Notes: generated from the letters alone by a model not told the origin. A stretch of DNA of 63,588 bases from Bacteroidetes bacterium HGW-Bacteroidetes-2 (GCA_002842575.1 PHDJ01000012.1:1-63588), one strand, 5' to 3'; positions 16,718-25,921 are shown, counted from the stretch's first letter. A program made the numbers and translations.

Positions 16718-18188
16718 CTTGTTTTATGGCATGATGGCTAAATAAGTTTTTCTCTTTTATAATTTTAGAAACTCCAATTGGAAGCATTTCTTCCCAACCA
16801 TCATCTCCATCAGAAATCATTTGCAAAACTTCTCTGGAAAAAATATTTAAAACTTCAGGATTATAATCTTCAATATCTACTACTTTACCATTGTATTTAA
16901 AGAATTTATACAATTCTTTCATCCGTGGATGCACTTTTAAATTATCACTTGTGGTAATTTTACCAGTAACAACATCTTGCATCGGGTAAAGATATACTTT
17001 AAGGTCTTTAAAGAATAGTTTTCCAAAGGCTTCTAAAATACCACCACTTAAATGTCTGTAATATTTTTCGTCAAATATATCGATTAAATTATTGACACCC
17101 ATGGTAAGGCCCATTCGAGCTTTAGTATATCTTGAAAAGTATTCTACAAGTTTATAATATTCCTGAAAATTTGAAATTAAAACAGTATGCCCAAGGGAAC
17201 AAAGCAATCGTGCTCTGTCCATAAAATCTTCTTCATCAATTTCTCCTTCCGCGCGTAAATTAGATAGGGTGATTTCAAAAAGGCAAATGGTGTTTTCTTT
17301 TTCTACTTTATTTTCATGGACAAAAATATCATAGGAACGTTCATACATGTCAATATTTACTTTAGTAACCGGCCTAAAACTTCCGCGAAGTGCTAAGATA
17401 TTTTTTTTATAAAGAACGGCAGCTGGCAACATATTGTTCCCGTCTGGACCAAACATTACGGCTTCGGTCATCCCGTTTTTAATAAGTTGTAAACTCATTA
17501 AACGGTTATCTACTTTTTCAAATCTAGGGCCTGAAAAATTAACCATATCTATTTCAATTTGGTCTTTGTCAATATGGTCATACAAATAGCGGAGTAATTT
17601 TCTAGGCTCATCATGTTTATAATAAGCACCATATATTAAATTAACGCCTAGGGTTCCTAAAGTAATTTGTTGCAGTTTTGCATCATTTTCAAGGAATCTT
17701 ACATGTAAAATAATTTCATTATAATCCTCGTTAGGATCCATTTGAAATTTGATGCCAATCCATCCATGTCCTTTAAATTTTTTAGCAAAATCTATAGTTG
17801 CAACCGTATTTGCATATGCAAAGAAAAGTTTGTTAGGATGTTTTTCTCGAGAAATACGATCTTCCATAAGTTTCATTTCATGGAAAAGCATTTTTTTTAG
17901 ACGTGCTTCTGTAACATATCGTCCATCTTCCTCTACACCGTAGATTGCGTCACTAAAATCTTTGTCATAGGCAGACATGGCTTTAGCAATAGTACCAGAG
18001 GCTCCGCCAGCTCTAAAAAAATTACGAGCGGTTTCTTGACCTGCTCCAATTTCAGCGAAAGTTCCGTAGATGTTTTCATTAAGATTGATTCGAAGAGATT
18101 TACTTTTTATCGACGGAATTTGTTCAAATTCTTTATCTCCATTAATTGTTTCCGGCATAGCATTACTGTTAAGTATTAATTTCGCCAT
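16704..18188 (-). CDS. Conserved Bacteroidota protein of unknown function, 494 residues
   Basis: No motif for a known catalytic family is evident. The protein is soluble, with no signal peptide or membrane segment. Landmarks are NENIYGTFAEIGAGQETARN near the start, GTLGVNLIYGAYY in the middle, MFGPDGNNMLPAAVLYKKN and FSGPRFEKVDNRL. Such proteins have been labelled variously in databases, and I do not trust any specific name. Its start could be ATG at 18188 or at 18158; a -33 TTTG (18217-18214) and TACCTTTA (18195-18188) lie so close to the first ATG that the second may be real. Divergent from the MBL hydrolase, 52 bp apart. Confidence 0.7.
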   Translation of the reverse strand: MAKLILNSNAMPETINGDKEFEQIPSIKSKSLRINLNENIYGTFAEIGAGQETARNFFRAGGASGTIAKAMSAYDKDFSDAIYGVEEDGRYVTEARLKKMLFHEMKLMEDRISREKHPNKLFFAYANTVATIDFAKKFKGHGWIGIKFQMDPNEDYNEIILHVRFLENDAKLQQITLGTLGVNLIYGAYYKHDEPRKLLRYLYDHIDKDQIEIDMVNFSGPRFEKVDNRLMSLQLIKNGMTEAVMFGPDGNNMLPAAVLYKKNILALRGSFRPVTKVNIDMYERSYDIFVHENKVEKENTICLFEITLSNLRAEGEIDEEDFMDRARLLCSLGHTVLISNFQEYYKLVEYFSRYTKARMGLTMGVNNLIDIFDEKYYRHLSGGILEAFGKLFFKDLKVYLYPMQDVVTGKITTSDNLKVHPRMKELYKFFKYNGKVVDIEDYNPEVLNIFSREVLQMISDGDDGWEEMLPIGVSKIIKEKNLFSHHAIKQEASK

Positions 18189-18240
18189 AAAGGTACTAAT
18201 TTAGACAGCTAAACAAAAAAATATCTTTAGTTTTGTATAT

Positions 18241-19017
18241 ATGTTAACACCTTTAAATATTACTTTTTTAGGCACAGGAACCTCACAAGGCATTCCAGTA
18301 ATTGGAAGCAACCATCCCGTATGTAAAAGCAAGGATTTTAAGGATAAAAGATTGCGAGTTTCTGCTTTAATTTCTTGGGAAAATTATAATTATGTCATTG
18401 ATTGCGGTCCCGATTTTAGAATGCAAATGCTAGAAGCAAATTGTACAAAATTAGATGGCGTTTTATTTACACATGAACATAACGACCACATTGCTGGTCT
18501 GGATGACATACGGCCCTACTTTTTTCGTCAAGGAGATATCCCTATTTACGCTCATAAAAGAGTTATTTCAGCGCTTAAAAAACGATTTGATTATGTTTTT
18601 GCTAAAGAAGATAAATATCCAGGAGCCCCAACGGTTATTGAAAATGAAATTAATAAAAGCACACCGTTTAAAATTGCCAATCAATTGGTTATTCCAATTG
18701 AGGTTATGCATAATAGGTTGCCAGTTTTGGGGTTTAGAATAAAAAACTTTACCTATATTACCGATGCAAAATCCATTGCTCCCGAAGAGGTAGCAAAAAT
18801 AAAAGGGACAGAAGTTTTAGTTATTAATGCCTTGCGTTTAGAAGCCCACCATTCTCATTTTAACCTAAGTGAAGCTTTGGCTTTTATCGCAGAAATTCAA
18901 CCAAAAAGAGCCTATTTGATTCATGTTAGTCATATGCTAGGTTTTCATGAAGAAGTGCAAAAAACACTTCCAGAACATGTGTTTTTAGCATACGATGGTT
19001 TAAAAATTACCGTTTAA
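18241..19017 (+). CDS. PhnP/RNase Z-like metallo-beta-lactamase fold hydrolase
   Basis: This 258-residue MBL-fold enzyme has the metal site THEHNDH (77-83), with HEHNDH at 78-83, followed by IAGLDDIRPYF, the later histidine of PIEVMHNRLPVLGFRI, and the DAKSI motif FTYITDAKS. The start MLTPLNITFLGTGTSQGIPV is typical of PhnP-like phosphodiesterases. Cysteine C28 and the phrase GSNHPVCKSKD also match PhnP-like proteins that bind an additional metal. Natural substrate unknown. A -7-like TAGTTTTG lies at 18228-18235, very close to the start. Confidence 0.85.
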   Translation: MLTPLNITFLGTGTSQGIPVIGSNHPVCKSKDFKDKRLRVSALISWENYNYVIDCGPDFRMQMLEANCTKLDGVLFTHEHNDHIAGLDDIRPYFFRQGDIPIYAHKRVISALKKRFDYVFAKEDKYPGAPTVIENEINKSTPFKIANQLVIPIEVMHNRLPVLGFRIKNFTYITDAKSIAPEEVAKIKGTEVLVINALRLEAHHSHFNLSEALAFIAEIQPKRAYLIHVSHMLGFHEEVQKTLPEHVFLAYDGLKITV

Positions 19018-19054
19018 ATTTCCCCCAAAAATTTAATGTTCTAAATAAAAAATT

Positions 19055-19552
19055 ATGCGAAATAAAATATTTATGTATCTGTTTATTTTTTCGGTTTTAA
19101 TGTTACTTTTTATGTACGTGAATCAGAAAAAAATATATGAAAATCAGGAAGAAAAAATGGAAAGTTTGAAGGTAAAATTAGCAAATTCTGAATCTGAAAT
19201 CAAGATATTAGATACAAAAAACTCAGATTTAAATTATTTTACTTTAGAGGGTAATGAAAATGCGATGTCCTATTTTGAAGCCTTAGGCTATGAAGCAAAT
19301 CAAATTGAAAATTTGGTTACAGATGAAATTTACAAACAAAATACCACAGAAGGAAATAACCCGTTAGTGCCTTATGAAGGAATCGTAGCTTCTATGAAAA
19401 TTAACAAAGTGCGATTTTTAAACCACAAATGGCTAATTGCAGATTTTACAGATGGTACTTATTGGGGCGAAATGCTCCTTCAATTTGATTTGAATGAAAA
19501 AAAGGAATTAACCTTAAATACAATTGGTTCGTTCTTATATCCGGCAAATTAA
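19055..19552 (+). CDS. Membrane-anchored coiled-coil protein, unknown function
   Basis: This 165-residue protein has one N-terminal hydrophobic helix (about 5-22, IFMYLFIFSVLMLLFMYV). It is followed by a charged segment predicted as a coiled coil (about 25-58, KKIYENQEEKMESLKVKLAN and on) and a C-terminal domain without a recognised motif. The topology is likely N-in with the bulk in the periplasm. It follows the MBL gene by 37 nt, so it may be in the same unit. Homologues in Flavobacteriaceae have no settled function. Confidence 0.65.
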   Translation: MRNKIFMYLFIFSVLMLLFMYVNQKKIYENQEEKMESLKVKLANSESEIKILDTKNSDLNYFTLEGNENAMSYFEALGYEANQIENLVTDEIYKQNTTEGNNPLVPYEGIVASMKINKVRFLNHKWLIADFTDGTYWGEMLLQFDLNEKKELTLNTIGSFLYPAN

Positions 19553-19573
19553 TTTTAATTAGAGGGCTAATTT

Positions 19574-20233
19574 TTATATTCTTTTTTCTAGCCACGCCTT
19601 CAATTCAAAAAAGTTCTGTGGTGCTACACCATGTCCTACCGGAAATTCACTATATTGGTTTTTAATACCTAAGTGGTCTAAAAATGGTTTTGTATTTCTT
19701 GCCCAAGCAACCGGAATTACTTGATCTACACTTCCGTGAGAACAATAAAAATCTAAATGCAAATAATTTTTTGTTTGAATATCTTTTGGCAAAAGGTCTT
19801 CTTGTATATAACCGCTTAAGGCAACCACATTTTTTATTTTTTCCGGAAAATTTAAGGCAACAGCATAGCTTAATATGCTGCCCTGACTAAAGCCTAGTAA
19901 TGAAACATTGTTTTTATCAATAGGGTAATTTGTTATAAGTTCATCTATAAAATTTGCAATAAGCGCAACTGATTTTTTTGCTTGCTCGGTATCGCTGAAT
20001 TTTTCGGTAGTTGTATTCCAATGTATTGCATACCAAGCATTACCAACAGGTTCTATAACAAAAGGAGCTCTTGCTGAAACAATGAATACATCTTCAGGCA
20101 ATTCCTGAGCAAAGGAAAATAAATCTTTTTCATCACTTCCATAGCCATGTAGCATAAGCAATAGAGGTGCTTTTTTATTTGTGTTTTTAGGAGCTTTGAT
20201 TAGATATTGTAAGCTTAATGTATGGTTCTTCAT
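19574..20233 (-). CDS. Alpha/beta hydrolase, carboxylesterase/phospholipase-type
   Basis: The 219-residue protein has the nucleophile elbow GFSQGS (114-119, S117), a downstream Asp in HGSVDQVIPV, and the final histidine in VGHGVAP. The oxyanion motif LMLHGYGSDEKDL near residue 27 and the short compact fold match the YpfH/EstA-type esterase family. No signal peptide is present, so it is cytoplasmic. The substrate is unknown. It follows the Tic20-like genes on the same strand; the terminator at 20249-20286 separates them. Confidence 0.85.
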   Translation of the reverse strand: MKNHTLSLQYLIKAPKNTNKKAPLLLMLHGYGSDEKDLFSFAQELPEDVFIVSARAPFVIEPVGNAWYAIHWNTTTEKFSDTEQAKKSVALIANFIDELITNYPIDKNNVSLLGFSQGSILSYAVALNFPEKIKNVVALSGYIQEDLLPKDIQTKNYLHLDFYCSHGSVDQVIPVAWARNTKPFLDHLGIKNQYSEFPVGHGVAPQNFFELKAWLEKRI

Positions 20234-20248
20234 GTTTTTTGTTTTAAA

Positions 20249-20286
20249 AAAATTTGCCGCTTTCTTTTAGAATAGCGGCAAATTTT
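20249..20286 (-). terminator. Terminator after the Tic20-like gene pair
   Basis: A perfect 12-bp stem AAAATTTGCCGC (20249-20260) with GCGGCAAATTTT (20275-20286), 14-nt loop. On the minus strand a T-run follows, about 20 nt upstream of the hydrolase start, so it ends the preceding transcript. Confidence 0.7.
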
Positions 20287-20303
20287 AGAATTTTAATTTT
20301 TAG

Positions 20304-20642
20304 TTATCCAATATTTTTAAACCAGACTTGAAATTGCATTCCCAAAACAGGTATTGGTTTTTGGTCGCCTTGAATAGCACTTAGGAGACCTAAAACCCAT
20401 AATACTAAAATTGCAATAGAAAAAATCCAACCTAGCAAGGATATACTTAGTATAGCAAGTGCTAAATTTAACATCCAAACGAGTATTCCAAGAATCATAA
20501 TGCCAAGCGATTGGCGTACATGAAATGCACCGAATGTAGTTTTATTTCCATTGTGTAATAATAAAGCAATAACCCATCCTATCAACCAAAGATAGGCGAT
20601 AATAGCAACTGTTTTTCCGTCGTTGACGCTTGTATTTTCCAT
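20304..20642 (-). CDS. Small membrane protein, DUF4870/Tic20-like
   Basis: A 112-residue hydrophobic protein with about three or four membrane helices (residues about 13-30, 41-65 and 72-92) and a soluble C-terminal tail with the phrase PVLGMQFQVWFKN. The pattern matches the DUF4870 / Tic20-like group of small four-helix membrane proteins. It is the second of two adjacent similar genes; together with the next gene it forms a paralogous pair. The role is unknown. Confidence 0.7.
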   Translation of the reverse strand: MENTSVNDGKTVAIIAYLWLIGWVIALLLHNGNKTTFGAFHVRQSLGIMILGILVWMLNLALAILSISLLGWIFSIAILVLWVLGLLSAIQGDQKPIPVLGMQFQVWFKNIG

Positions 20643-20685
20643 GATTAGAAAAATTAATGGTTAGTTAGTTTAAAAGTAAGAAATT

Positions 20686-21003
20686 TTAATCTAAAAAAGT
20701 AAACCATTCTTGAAACTTTTCACTAAAGTAAGGAAAGACTACTTTTTTTCCTTGCATGGCATGAAAAATAGCAATAGCCCATAAAATAAAGGAAATTAAA
20801 AGTATAATTTCACCCGTAAATAAATGGATTTCAGCTTGTGTCACCACCGAAATAAATAATAGAATAACAAGCCCAAACATCGTTTTTATGTGGTAAGTGG
20901 CATAAGCTGACCGTACATCTTTATTCATAAAATAAGCAATAATGATGCCTATGAAAGTTAGATAACTTATTAATGCAATTGTCTTTTCTTGTTGGTTAGG
21001 CAT
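20686..21003 (-). CDS. Small membrane protein, Tic20-like paralogue
   Basis: A 105-residue membrane protein with the same architecture as its neighbour: a short polar N-terminus, NQQEKTIALISYLTFIG, three or so hydrophobic helices, and the C-terminal FPYFSEKFQEWFTFLD. Although divergent, the shared pattern (..I..YL..IG, then the YHIKTMFG / FHVRQSLG block, then FQ.WF) suggests gene duplication. Its start overlaps the end of the dihydroorotase-like gene by 8 nt, so it is translated in the same operon. Confidence 0.65.
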   Translation of the reverse strand: MPNQQEKTIALISYLTFIGIIIAYFMNKDVRSAYATYHIKTMFGLVILLFISVVTQAEIHLFTGEIILLISFILWAIAIFHAMQGKKVVFPYFSEKFQEWFTFLD

Positions 21004-22264
21004 TATTTTTTTTGTGTAAAATTAATTTTTTATTGGCATAAATGCCATACACTTTTCCTTTTAAATTACAACCAAGTAAAGCTGCATTTTTAGAAGTAGA
21101 AAGGATGTCATTTTTTTTAAAAATCCATTCTTTTTCTGGGTTAAATAAGGTTATGTTTGCGGTTTCTCCTTCTTTTATTGGAGTAAATGGCACAGAAAAA
21201 CGCCCTTTTAATCGGTTTAAAAATGTGACTGTTTCTTCTGTGGTGAAAATACTGTTTAAGGCACCAAAACAACTCTCTAATCCAATGCTTCCAAACATGG
21301 CATGATCAAATTCAATTTTCTTGTGCTCAATGTCTATGGGGTTATGGTCGCTTGTTACGGCGTCAATAGTACCGTCTTTTAATCCGTTTATTAATGCTTT
21401 TATATCTTCTTTTGTGCGAAGTGGTGGCAATACTTTTAAATTTGAATTAAAATCTAGTAAAGCATCATCTGTAAGTATTAAATTGTTTATAGAAACACTG
21501 CACGTAATATCAAGACCTTTGCTTTTTGCTTCTCGCAGTAAGGATACACTTTTTTTTGTAGAAATAGTAGGGATGTGCAATTTACCGCCTGTGTATTCAA
21601 CTATAAAAATATTTCTGTTGATATCGATTTCCTCCGCTAGTGCTGCGATGCCTTTTAATCCTAATTTTGTGCTGCTTTCTTCTTCATTAATTACCCCGTT
21701 GGTAGCAATATCATTTTCCTGTGAAAAAGCAATTACTAGTGCATCAAAATCTTGAGCATATTGAAGTGCAATTTTTAAAAGATTTGGATTTTTAATTTGT
21801 TTTTGGTAATCATAAAAGGCTACGGCTCCTGCATTTTTCATATCAAAAAGTTCTGCCAAATCTACGCCATTTCCATTGCTAGTTAATGCGCCAATTGGAT
21901 AAAGAGAAACCGCATTATTACTGGCTTTAGAGGTGATATATTGGATATCTGCTTTACTATCAATTACCGGATTGGTATTTGCATTTACAGCAACTGCAGT
22001 AAAACCACCCCATGCAGCGGTTTTTAATCCGTTTTGTATGGTTTCTCTTTCTTCAAAACCTGGTTCGCCAAAACTTACACTGCTATCAAACCACCCTTGT
22101 GAAATATGCAGGTTGTCTAAATTAATTTCTTTTCTATGGTTTGGATTTTCGATTTTTGGTGCAATTTTTTCAAAAATGCCGTTGGTTATTAAAATATCTC
22201 GTTTTTTTGTATGGTGTGGACTCATCGTGTCCACAATGGTAACCGATTTTAGTAGTATATTCAT
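20996..22264 (-). CDS. Dihydroorotase-like pseudoenzyme (amidohydrolase fold)
   Basis: This 422-residue protein aligns to class I dihydroorotases along its length: a WFDSSVSFGEPGFEERETI block, NLKVLPPLRTKEDIKALING, LKDGTIDAVTSDHNPIDIEH and GSIGLESCFG. The zinc ligands are changed. The HxH of the family (DxHVHLREPG) is here DSSVSFGEPG (S62 and S64), the HCED ligand block reads AFSQEN, and the HIST motif reads TIST. Only the late Asp (TSDH) remains. It is therefore probably not an active hydrolase; it may be a structural partner of aspartate transcarbamoylase, as with known pseudo-dihydroorotases, but no pyrB is in the window. Adjacent to the BatA-like gene, with a 4-nt overlap. Confidence 0.8.
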   Translation of the reverse strand: MNILLKSVTIVDTMSPHHTKKRDILITNGIFEKIAPKIENPNHRKEINLDNLHISQGWFDSSVSFGEPGFEERETIQNGLKTAAWGGFTAVAVNANTNPVIDSKADIQYITSKASNNAVSLYPIGALTSNGNGVDLAELFDMKNAGAVAFYDYQKQIKNPNLLKIALQYAQDFDALVIAFSQENDIATNGVINEEESSTKLGLKGIAALAEEIDINRNIFIVEYTGGKLHIPTISTKKSVSLLREAKSKGLDITCSVSINNLILTDDALLDFNSNLKVLPPLRTKEDIKALINGLKDGTIDAVTSDHNPIDIEHKKIEFDHAMFGSIGLESCFGALNSIFTTEETVTFLNRLKGRFSVPFTPIKEGETANITLFNPEKEWIFKKNDILSTSKNAALLGCNLKGKVYGIYANKKLILHKKNNA

Positions 22265-24186
22265 TTAAGTAGTTTTAAAAGAAACATTTCAATAACTAAA
22301 AATAATAATGCAAAAATAACAAACCATTTCCAAAAATTATGAATGCTATCGTCTTGTGCCACTTTTTCAAAAAGAGAATCTACAGAGTTGTAATTTTCAG
22401 TACCCAGCCATTTTGTGGCATCTAAATATCGTAAATCACTTTCTTTTCGAGAATAGTTATAACTTACATTTTCTATTTCTAGGGCCTTATCATAAACACT
22501 ATATATACCTGCTTTTGATGGCATATCGGTAGTGGTGATTGTTACTTTATTAGAAGTGTTTTTCTGTAAGGGAATGAATTCTACTTCTTTATTTTTCAGT
22601 TTTAAAATAGGATCTTGTGGAAGTTGAATAGCTACTGCAAAATGGTTTTCTTCGCCTATGTTGAAATATAAATCAGGTAAGGGTAAACTATTTTTTGCTA
22701 TGCTATAAAGTGTGGGTACCACTAGTGGTGAATTTTTAAAATTGGAATTTTCTGTTCGGATAGAACTTGTAAATACATAACTCGTTTTATGTTGCAGTAA
22801 AAATCCATTACCATCTTGGTAGGAAAGGACTTTGATAGTGTTTCCAGAAACGGGGTAAAAGGAATTTACTTTCGGATATTGAAAATTTGTTACTTGGCTG
22901 TCAAACACATTTTGATAAATAGGATGTGAAAAATGTATGGTGGTTATTTGTTTTTCTTGTTCTACTTTTTTTGAAAATACACCTAAATTTAATACTTTAA
23001 AAAGCTGGTTATAGGAATTAATCTCTGCTTTTTCAGAAGGGATAATTACTAAAGTGCCACCGTTATCCACAAAGGAAATTAATACGGTTTGTAAGGAGTT
23101 TGGAATGTTTTCCAATTCGTTTAAAAGTATTGTATTTTGCTGTAAAATAAGGTTAAAGTCTAACTGATTAATGAGTTGTGATACAAAATCGAATTCGCCT
23201 TGGGTATATATTTTTTGTAAATATGTTGCATCTGCTTCATTAATGGAAAGCACTTTAATTTTATTTTTTTTGTTGATATTAAAATATAATTCATTATCAA
23301 AAAGTAATACTTGGTCTGTAATGGAAACTATACCCTTAAATTCAGAAGTATTATTTAATTCAAACGTGGCATTTACAGTAGAGGAGGAAGAAAAATCAAC
23401 CGATGTTTTTGCTACTAATATTTCTTCGTTAAAAAGAGAAACTGGTATATTTTCTAGTTCGCTTCCATAATTGGTTAATTGAGCGGTTAAGAAAATGGCA
23501 TCCGAAGATACTGAGGAAATAAAAATACTGTCTATAGATATGTTGTTTTTGTTGATTGGTTTTAATTGCACTGTGGAAATTTTCAGATTCTTGCCAAGTG
23601 CATCCGGAAATTTTTCTTGCCCTTGAAAATCTGAAATCCAAATTAGGTTTTTTTCCGAGGTTTCCTTTTTTGAAAATAAATTTTCAGCTTTTAACAGGAT
23701 TTGTTCTAAAGGAATTTGATTTGCGCTATACTCGGTTTCTAAAATTTCACTCTTAAAATTTTCTTTTTTGGAGTTGGAGTAGGAAGAAGTATTTGTAAAC
23801 CAGCTAACCATTTCCGGAATATTGGTATTTTCAAAAAGTTCTTGAGTAGCTCTTTTAAGCAACTCACCTTTTTCTCCTTTGGCCTGCATGCTAAAAGAAT
23901 TGTCTAAATAAATAACGGTTTCTTTATCTGTTTTTAAAGCAGATTCTGATGCAATAAAGGGTTGCGCAAAAGCAAATATAATGCATGCTAGTGCTAAAAG
24001 CCTGCTAATTAGAACCAACCATTTTTTTAACTGTGAACTCTTTCTGGTTTGGAGGGTTACCTCTTTTAAAAATTTTACATTAGTAAAGGGCGTTTTTTGA
24101 AACTTACGCAACTGAAATAAATGAATAAGAACAGGTATTATTAGTAAAAATAAGGCGAAGAGTAACTCTGGGTGTTTAAATTGCAT
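22261..24186 (-). CDS. BatA-domain membrane protein (aerotolerance-type)
   Basis: This 641-residue protein begins with the BatA N-terminal signature MQFKHPELLFALFLLIIPVL, then IHLFQLRKFQKTPFTNVKFL, followed by a second helix around 57-75 (WLVLISRLLALACIIFAFAQ). A vWA-like segment follows (ETVIYLDNSFSMQAKGE, about 93-109), with the MIDAS-like DNSFSM. A glutamine-amidotransferase-like region and a final C-terminal helix (about 620-636) complete it. It belongs to the Bacteroidota group of large BatA-like envelope proteins; no biochemical role is settled. Its stop overlaps the next gene by 4 nt. Confidence 0.75.
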   Translation of the reverse strand: MQFKHPELLFALFLLIIPVLIHLFQLRKFQKTPFTNVKFLKEVTLQTRKSSQLKKWLVLISRLLALACIIFAFAQPFIASESALKTDKETVIYLDNSFSMQAKGEKGELLKRATQELFENTNIPEMVSWFTNTSSYSNSKKENFKSEILETEYSANQIPLEQILLKAENLFSKKETSEKNLIWISDFQGQEKFPDALGKNLKISTVQLKPINKNNISIDSIFISSVSSDAIFLTAQLTNYGSELENIPVSLFNEEILVAKTSVDFSSSSTVNATFELNNTSEFKGIVSITDQVLLFDNELYFNINKKNKIKVLSINEADATYLQKIYTQGEFDFVSQLINQLDFNLILQQNTILLNELENIPNSLQTVLISFVDNGGTLVIIPSEKAEINSYNQLFKVLNLGVFSKKVEQEKQITTIHFSHPIYQNVFDSQVTNFQYPKVNSFYPVSGNTIKVLSYQDGNGFLLQHKTSYVFTSSIRTENSNFKNSPLVVPTLYSIAKNSLPLPDLYFNIGEENHFAVAIQLPQDPILKLKNKEVEFIPLQKNTSNKVTITTTDMPSKAGIYSVYDKALEIENVSYNYSRKESDLRYLDATKWLGTENYNSVDSLFEKVAQDDSIHNFWKWFVIFALLFLVIEMFLLKLLK

Positions 24187-24262
24187 TTCAAAAATGATTT
24201 TTCAAAGATAAAAAATGCCGCGTTACTTTTTTACTATTTATGGAGAAACTTGATATTCCTTT

Positions 24263-25036
24263 TCAAAATTTTTCAAAAACCCCTAATCCAAACAATGCAA
24301 AATCATATTTTACAGGGTCCTTTGCATCCAGTTTTCGCAAGGAAGTGTCCAACTCTAAAAGCGCTTTCCCATCGTTCTGCTTGCGTTTTAACAATCCAAG
24401 TTTTCTAGCAACATTGCCGCTATGAACATCTAAAGGGCAGGAGAGTTGTGAAGGCTGAAGGCTTTTCCAAATACCAAAATCCACTCCGGTTGCATCGTTT
24501 CTAACCATCCACCGTAAAAACATATTGATGCGTTTTGCGGCCGAATTGTTTGAAGGGTCCGAAATATGCTTTGTTGTTCGTGCCGGATGATGTAAACTAA
24601 AAAACACTTTTTTAAACTCATGTATGGCTTTTTGGGTGGAAATTGGTTCTGAGTGCGAAGCGAAAACAGCTTCTAAACCTTCATGGTTTTTATAAATGTT
24701 TTGTAATGCTTGTATAAAGTACTCTAAATCGATACTGTTGAAGGTTCGGTGTACAAAAGGATACAGTTTATCTAGATCTTTTTTAGTGTGGTTTTTAACA
24801 AAGTCATAAGGCGAATTTCCCATCCTATTGATGAGCTTGTTGCCATTAGTGATGATGCTTTTTCTATTTCCCCAAGAAATGGTGGCAACTAAAAATCCTG
24901 CTATTTCAATATCTTCTTTTAGCGAAAATTGATGTGGAATTTGGATGGGATCACTATCAATAAAGGCGGTGGAATTGTATTGTATAACTTTTTGGTCAAG
25001 AAAGTCTTTTAGGTCATTAACATCACAATTTTTCAA
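24263..25036 (-). CDS. TIGR02757 family protein
   Basis: This 257-residue soluble protein is recognised by conserved blocks: FIDSDPIQIPHQFS near residue 25, EIAGFLVATISWGNRKSIIT, NKLINRMGNSPYDFV, and the later KRINMFLRWMVRNDATGVDFG with LDVHSGNVARKLGL. The family is common in Bacteroidota and some spirochaetes. Function unknown, although the VDFGIW..LDVH..R.L.L arrangement faintly resembles HhH-GPD base-excision enzymes; I rate that idea as weak. It is downstream of the LolD-type gene on the same strand, 21 nt away. Confidence 0.8.
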   Translation of the reverse strand: MKNCDVNDLKDFLDQKVIQYNSTAFIDSDPIQIPHQFSLKEDIEIAGFLVATISWGNRKSIITNGNKLINRMGNSPYDFVKNHTKKDLDKLYPFVHRTFNSIDLEYFIQALQNIYKNHEGLEAVFASHSEPISTQKAIHEFKKVFFSLHHPARTTKHISDPSNNSAAKRINMFLRWMVRNDATGVDFGIWKSLQPSQLSCPLDVHSGNVARKLGLLKRKQNDGKALLELDTSLRKLDAKDPVKYDFALFGLGVFEKF

Positions 25037-25057
25037 GTGTACACTTAGTTTATTAAT

Positions 25058-25723
25058 TTAAAAGGAAAGGATGTTTCCGTCACTCATCACTAACTTTCGG
25101 TCTGCCATATCTGCCAGTTCTTCATTATGAGTAACAATAACAAAGGTTTGACCAAATTCCTTCCGAAGCTGAAAAAATAAATTATGTAAATTCTCTGCCG
25201 ATGCACTATCTAAATTTCCGCTTGGCTCATCAGCAAAGATAATTAATGGGTCATTAACTAATGCTCTTGCCACAGCAACACGCTGTTGTTCACCTCCAGA
25301 AAGTTCATTAGGTTTATGTTTTGTGCGGTGTGAAAGCCCTAAAAAATGCAGCAGTTCTTTTGCTTTTTTTTCTGCCTCAGGTTTTCTCGTTCTTTTAATA
25401 AATGCAGGAATACAAACATTTTCTAGTGCCGTGAATTCAGGCAGAAGTTGATGAAATTGAAAAATAAATCCAATATTTTCATTTCTAAATTTTGCTAATT
25501 CTTTTCGGTTTAAACGGTTTATAGACGTATCATTTATGATAAGATCACCAGAATCTTTTGAAGCTGTGTCTAAAGTGCCTAAAATGTGTAAAAGGGTCGT
25601 TTTACCGGCTCCTGATGCACCAACAATAGACACTATTTCACTTTTAGTAACCGCCAAGGAAACACCTTTTAAAACGTGTAAGTCAGCATAGTATTTATGA
25701 ATATTTGTTGCTTTTATCATCAT
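25058..25723 (-). CDS. LolD-type ABC transporter ATPase
   Basis: The 221-residue ATPase has Walker [10 protein letters not shown] (35-43), the signature [15 protein letters not shown], Walker [14 protein letters not shown] and the switch histidine VTHNEE. The N-terminal pattern [18 protein letters not shown] and the [20 protein letters not shown] pattern match the MacB/LolD/FtsE-like lipoprotein-release group. In Gram-negative bacteria LolD energises release of lipoproteins from the inner membrane. The permease gene LolC/E is not adjacent, so the specific transporter is not certain. Confidence 0.85.
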   Translation of the reverse strand: MMIKATNIHKYYADLHVLKGVSLAVTKSEIVSIVGASGAGKTTLLHILGTLDTASKDSGDLIINDTSINRLNRKELAKFRNENIGFIFQFHQLLPEFTALENVCIPAFIKRTRKPEAEKKAKELLHFLGLSHRTKHKPNELSGGEQQRVAVARALVNDPLIIFADEPSGNLDSASAENLHNLFFQLRKEFGQTFVIVTHNEELADMADRKLVMSDGNILSF

Positions 25724-25897
25724 TTTATTTTACGTGGTGAAAGTACTTATTTGTTTGTACAAAAACAATAGAAAATCTTTCAAAACAGATGGTCATAAAA
25801 GGATTTTTAAAAGAGGAATAGACTAAAACTAAAATATGGCATCTTGTAATTGTACTAACAAAACGTTAAATAGAACTTATTTTGTTTAGATATATTA

Positions 25898-25905
25898 TAC
25901 ATTTG
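25898..25905 (+). promoter_or_regulatory. -7 box upstream of msrA
   Basis: TACATTTG exactly matches TAnnTTTG, 17 bp before the msrA start codon. A TTTG lies at 25881-25884, but its 13-bp distance is too short for the usual -33 spacing, so only the -7 element is well supported. The 198-bp gap upstream holds no gene. Confidence 0.4.
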
Positions 25906-25921
25906 TTAAACATTTTATTCT

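Noticed and set aside
20996-22264. Active dihydroorotase PyrC
   Set aside because: The fold matches, but nearly all zinc ligands are substituted, so I call it a probable pseudoenzyme instead.
24172-24425. Short plus-strand ORFs over the TIGR02757 gene end
   Set aside because: Shadow frames without similarity to a known family; the minus-strand gene is well supported.
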